Assembly: GCF_000308415.1 (NCBI RefSeq)
Contig: NZ_BAFS01000231.1
Location: 1-48,986, forward strand
Direction: 5' to 3'
Length of the DNA stretch: 48,986 nt
Source: Nocardia asiatica NBRC 100129
Lineage (GTDB): Bacteria > Actinomycetota > Actinomycetes > Mycobacteriales > Mycobacteriaceae
Positions 46,150 to 48,986 of this stretch are shown one piece after another. The notes under the pieces are model-generated. The model saw only the letters and a list, made by a program, of their open reading frames with translations. It was not told the DNA's origin and made no database searches. The number at the start of each line of letters is the position of its first letter. The stretch's first letter is position 1. The translations under genes were made by a program, and so were the position numbers.

Positions 46150-46205
46150 ATGCGCGTCCGAGGAACGAAATCCGGATCCTGAGGTCTCTCGTCATCTCGC
46201 CTGAA

Positions 46206-46221
46206 CTGGAGTGTTCTCCAG
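46206..46221. terminator. Small bidirectional hairpin between convergent genes
   Basis: A 6-bp stem (CTGGAG, tgtt, CTCCAG) lies midway between the YafY and MFS genes, which face each other. Confidence 0.35.
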
Positions 46222-46263
46222 GATTCGCGGTGCGCCCCGAGTCCGTGAGCAGTACTCCGGTCG

Positions 46264-47736
46264 TCAGGCGTGCCCGGTGGTGGTCGCCGCGTCGGCCGTC
46301 TTGCGCATCGGGATCAGCGCGGTCAGGCCGATCGCGGCCAGCGCCGCCGCCATCGCGATGAGGAAGGTGGTGTGGAACCCGTCGCGCGAGGGCAGCAGGT
46401 GCGGGCCGAACTCTATGGTCATGTGGGCCAGCACCACGCTCATCACCGCCGCCGAGGTCGACGTGCCGATCGAGCGCATCAGCGAGTTCAAGCCGTTGGC
46501 CGCCGCGGTCTCGGTGATCGGCACCGCGCCCATGATCAGCGCGGGCATCGCCGCGTACGCCAGGCCGACGCCGCCCGCGACGATCACCGCGGCGAGCATG
46601 ATCTGCCAGACGCTGTTCATCAGCACCACCGCGCACAGGTAACCGACAGCGATCACCGCCGACCCGAGGGCGAGGGTGACCTTCGGCCCCCGGCTCGCCG
46701 ACAGCCGCGCCGACACCGGGGACAGCAGCATCATCACGAAACCGGTCGGCGCCAGCGCCAGACCCGCGCTGACCATGGACAGTCCGAAGCCGTATCCGGT
46801 CTGCTCCGGCGCCATCAGCAACTGGGGGAAGGTCAGCGACATGCCGTAGAGCGAGAATCCCACGGCGATCGAGGCGACGTTGGTGAACAGAACCCGAGGG
46901 CGTGCCGATACCCGCAGGTCCACCAGCGGCGAGCGCTGCCGCAGCTCGAAAGCGCCCCAGCCGAGGAACACCACCACCGAAACCGCGAAAAGGGTCAGGA
47001 TGGGCGCGCTGGTCCAGCCCCAATCCGCGCCCTTGGTGATCGCGACGAGCAACGTGAGCAGGGCTGCCGAGAGCCCGATCGCGCCGCCGAAGTCGAACCG
47101 CGCGGGCGTCCGTACCGGCGACTCGGGCACGAACAGGAGGACCAGTGCGGCGCAGCCGACTCCGAGCCCGGCGGACGTCCAGAACAGTACGTGCCAGTCC
47201 GCGTTCTGCGCGATGGCCGCCGCCACCGGCAGGCCGATCGCGCCGCCGACGCCGAGCGTGGCGCTCATGATCGCCATCGCCGAACCCACCCGCTCGACGG
47301 GCAATTCGTCCCGCATGATGCTGATGCCCAGCGGGATGGCCCCGACCGCCGCGCCTTGCAGGGAGCGGCCCACGATCTCGGGCAACAGCGTGGAGAACGA
47401 CGCGCAGACCACCGAACCGGCCACCAGCAGAAGCAGGTTCACGAACAAGACACGGCGCTTGCCGAACATGTCGCCGAGCCGTCCGCTGATCGGGGTCGCC
47501 ACCGCGCCCGCCAGCAGCGTGGCCGTGACCACCCAGGAGGCGTTGGACGCCGAGGTGTGCAGCAGGGTGGGCAGCGACGGAATGATCGGAATGACGAGCG
47601 TCTGCATCAGCGAGACGACGACACCGACCATGCCGAGCGTCGCGATGAGCAGGGCCGGCGCGGGACCGCGCCGATCGCCGGAACCGGAAACGGTCGAGCA
47701 CGCGTCGGCAGCTACAGTCACATATGCACGGTACAT
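46264..47736 (-). CDS. MFS drug-export protein of the DHA2 (14-helix) family
   Basis: This 490-residue major facilitator starts at the ATG at 47736. About 14 transmembrane segments are visible. The conserved loop 2-3 motif GRLGDMFGKRRVLF and motif C-like ATLGVGGAIGLPVAAAIA are present. DHA2 proteins export antiseptics, dyes and antibiotics using the proton gradient. It diverges from a MarR regulator across a 56-base gap that contains inverted repeats overlapping the start, so it is very likely MarR-controlled. A GTG at 47721 is an alternative start. Confidence 0.92.
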   Translation of the reverse strand: MYRAYVTVAADACSTVSGSGDRRGPAPALLIATLGMVGVVVSLMQTLVIPIIPSLPTLLHTSASNASWVVTATLLAGAVATPISGRLGDMFGKRRVLFVNLLLLVAGSVVCASFSTLLPEIVGRSLQGAAVGAIPLGISIMRDELPVERVGSAMAIMSATLGVGGAIGLPVAAAIAQNADWHVLFWTSAGLGVGCAALVLLFVPESPVRTPARFDFGGAIGLSAALLTLLVAITKGADWGWTSAPILTLFAVSVVVFLGWGAFELRQRSPLVDLRVSARPRVLFTNVASIAVGFSLYGMSLTFPQLLMAPEQTGYGFGLSMVSAGLALAPTGFVMMLLSPVSARLSASRGPKVTLALGSAVIAVGYLCAVVLMNSVWQIMLAAVIVAGGVGLAYAAMPALIMGAVPITETAAANGLNSLMRSIGTSTSAAVMSVVLAHMTIEFGPHLLPSRDGFHTTFLIAMAAALAAIGLTALIPMRKTADAATTTGHA

Positions 47737-47755
47737 ATCATGTGTATGGTGCACA
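47721..47755. promoter_or_regulatory. Nested inverted repeats at the MFS start, probable MarR operator
   Basis: ACAT-ATC-ATGT at 47733-47743 sits inside a wider repeat TGCAC (47725-47729) and GTGCA (47749-47753), both centred on 47738-47739. The sequence covers the MFS start codon and lies 38 bases before the MarR gene. Confidence 0.5.
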
Positions 47756-47792
47756 ATTTGATCTCGGCGTGATGCGCGCGACATAGTGGGGC

Positions 47793-48275
47793 ATGTCCGA
47801 TTCCGGCCCAGGCGACAGCGCGGCGCTGACCCGCCTCGCCTTCGAACTCTCGCTGCTGTCCAGGCACTTCCCCGCCGCCCTGCTGCGGCGCCCTGGCTTC
47901 CGGCTCGACCGCTCGGCGTATCTGATCCTGACCCGGCTGGAACTGGACCACCCGCTGAGCCTGCGCGAGCTGTCCGAGGCGTTCCGATTGGACATCTCCA
48001 CGATCAACCGTCAGGTCGGCGCCATGCTCAAGCAGGGGTTGGTCGACCGGGTGCCCGACCCGGACGGCGGTATCGCGCGCAAGATCCGCGCCAGCGCCAA
48101 GGGATTGGACTTGCTGGCCTCCGACCGCAAGCAGAGCCGTCAGGGCATCGGCGCGGTGGTGGCGGAATGGACCGACGACGACGTCGACCAGTTCAGCAGG
48201 CTCATCGCGCGCTTCAACCAGTCGGTCGAGAACAGAGAGGACAACCCTTGGCCCCGCCCGCCAGGGCTGGAGTGA
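47793..48275 (+). CDS. MarR-family transcriptional regulator
   Basis: This 160-residue winged-helix protein carries RSAYLILTRLELDHPLSLRELSEAFRLDISTINRQVGAMLKQGLVDRVPDPDGG, the MarR HTH and wing, at about residues 40-95. A dimerising helix follows. It is divergent from the MFS exporter, with an inverted-repeat operator between, which is the standard arrangement for a repressor released by the exported drug or a phenolic ligand. The ATG at 47793 has a weak ribosome site. Confidence 0.9.
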   Translation: MSDSGPGDSAALTRLAFELSLLSRHFPAALLRRPGFRLDRSAYLILTRLELDHPLSLRELSEAFRLDISTINRQVGAMLKQGLVDRVPDPDGGIARKIRASAKGLDLLASDRKQSRQGIGAVVAEWTDDDVDQFSRLIARFNQSVENREDNPWPRPPGLE

Positions 48276-48338
48276 CGCCCATCCCCAGCCCCGCACGGCG
48301 ATGGGAAAGAAGCGGTGGCAGCGCCTGAGGTAGCTCGG

Positions 48339-48560
48339 CTACCCGCCGCAAACCTGCCGGTGCGCGTTGCGCAATGCGACCGCGAGCGGATCCTGCGACA
48401 GGCCGTACGGGTCGATGCTGTTGCGCACCAGGTAGATGGCTCCACCGACCACCAGACACAGCGGAGTCGGCGGCTGCGACGGCGGGTTCGCGTGCGCGAT
48501 CGTCGTCGCCCCTGCCGTGAACGAACCGGCGATCACCAACGCCGCGAGCATTTTTCGCAT
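48339..48560 (-). CDS. Small secreted protein, unknown function
   Basis: The ATG at 48560 follows AAAGGAC and gives 73 residues; eight codons upstream are excluded. A signal peptide (RKMLAALVIAGSFTAGATTIAHA) ends near residue 24, leaving about 49 residues. The mature protein is Pro-rich at its start, has a hydrophobic CLVVGGAIYLV segment, and ends in RQVCGG; the two Cys could form a disulfide. No family is recognised. Confidence 0.65.
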   Translation of the reverse strand: MRKMLAALVIAGSFTAGATTIAHANPPSQPPTPLCLVVGGAIYLVRNSIDPYGLSQDPLAVALRNAHRQVCGG

Positions 48561-48659
48561 CGTGGAGTCCTTTCGTCGCCGCACAGCGTACGCCGTATCC
48601 CGCTACCGGGCCGACGTATCCGGAGTCCCCTATCGATCCGGTTCACAGATCAGCGTCCC

Positions 48660-48779
48660 TTGTCCCGGCCGGGCGCACGGGCCGCCGACGTCGGCTTCGG
48701 CGGCGGCTGGTCCAGCATCGCGCCGGCCAGGGCCTTTCCGGAGCTGACCGTCGACGGCTACGACCGCCTGATCCCCTGA
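48660..48779 (+). pseudogene. Class I SAM-dependent methyltransferase fragment
   Basis: The frame ending at 48779 reads GARAADVGFGGGWSSIAPAR, then AFPELTVDGYDRLIP. This matches motif I and the following beta strand of class I methyltransferases (typically DVGCGGGWSSIALARAFP and VDGYD). The rest of the domain is absent on both sides. The reading frame ends shortly after motif II. It is a relic, not a working gene. Confidence 0.6.
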
Positions 48780-48803
48780 ACGCGCGAGCCGAACCCCGAA
48801 CCG

Positions 48804-48986
48804 TCAGGCGGCGTACGGGTGTTCGGCGCGGGCCGAGCGCAGCGCCCGTCCCCACCAGACCAGCTGGCCGAGCAGTTGATCGGCGGCGGCGACGGGCAGC
48901 TCGGGGTCGGTCGGCTGTCCCGCGGCGTCGAACCGCCTGCCCACATCGTGGAAACTCACCGTGTCGCGCACGGTGACCGCGTGCAG
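48804..48986 (-). CDS. C-terminal part of a NADPH-dependent FMN reductase-like flavoprotein (truncated)
   Basis: The frame is open from the right edge to a TGA at 48804-48806, giving 60 residues. It reads RRFDAAGQPTDPELPVAAAD followed by QLLGQLVWWGRALRSARAEHPY. This resembles the end of NAD(P)H-dependent FMN reductases of the flavodoxin fold, where a late RFD-DG-PTD loop and LLxQLVWWAEALR helix are common. The flavin-binding motif is beyond the window, so the family is a cautious guess. Confidence 0.6.
   Translation of the reverse strand: MHAVTVRDTVSFHDVGRRFDAAGQPTDPELPVAAADQLLGQLVWWGRALRSARAEHPYAA

Overview
The window is high-GC actinobacterial DNA, most likely from Nocardia or a close relative in the Mycobacteriales. 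It carries genes for mycothiol (mshB), coenzyme F420 (fbiC), phosphatidylinositol mannosides (pimE, lpqW), methylglucose lipopolysaccharide (gpgS) and meso-DAP (dapC, dapD, dapE). The core gene order gpgS, folP2, fadD6, LOG, dapE, dapD, fadD36, pruA, dapC, fdxA, fbiC, Rv1171-like, mshB, lpqW, typA, phhB, pimE, Rv1157c-like runs in the opposite direction to the Rv1157c-Rv1208 stretch of Mycobacterium tuberculosis as I remember it. The window is therefore a conserved backbone with lineage-specific insertions.

Region by region: 0-3.4 kb holds a truncated gene, a DNA-binding-like protein, two small one-helix membrane proteins and an orphan XdhC. 3.4-8.6 kb is a minus-strand run (LOG, LOG, fadD6, folP2, gpgS) with many start/stop overlaps. 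8.8-11.1 kb holds divergent dapE and dapD. 11.3-14.3 kb holds an ABM-type monooxygenase, a RelE/ParE-like toxin-antitoxin pair fused into the end of an F420-type PPOX operon, and fadD36. 14.3-17.8 kb is a lineage-specific block: two MpaB-family oxygenase paralogs, a secreted serine hydrolase and a TetR regulator, with the same 27-bp inverted-repeat operator before both oxygenases. 17.8-24.1 kb holds pruA, dapC, fdxA and fbiC. 24.3-26.4 kb holds a YdbS/YdbT-like PH-domain pair. 26.6-32.8 kb holds a membrane protein with a newly noticed 52-codon partner, mshB, lpqW and typA. 33.0-36.8 kb holds a tiny Cys-rich gene under an IdeR/DtxR-like iron box, phhB, pimE, a secreted Ala/Pro-rich protein and an SIGS-repeat protein, plus two copies of a 154-bp palindromic element. 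37.3-40.2 kb encodes exported or cell-wall proteins. 40.4-44.0 kb is a complete four-gene OpuC-type osmoprotectant ABC transporter, followed by a decayed gatA fragment. 44.4-49.0 kb holds a TIGR03086 protein and divergent YafY/WYL regulator, an MFS exporter and divergent MarR regulator, a small secreted protein, a methyltransferase relic and a truncated flavin reductase-like gene.

The best candidates for something undescribed are the TetR/MpaB operator regulon, the iron-box Cys-rich micro-gene, and the 154-bp hairpin element placed directly behind stop codons. All assignments were made by reading the sequence; no database search was run, and comparisons with M. tuberculosis are from memory.
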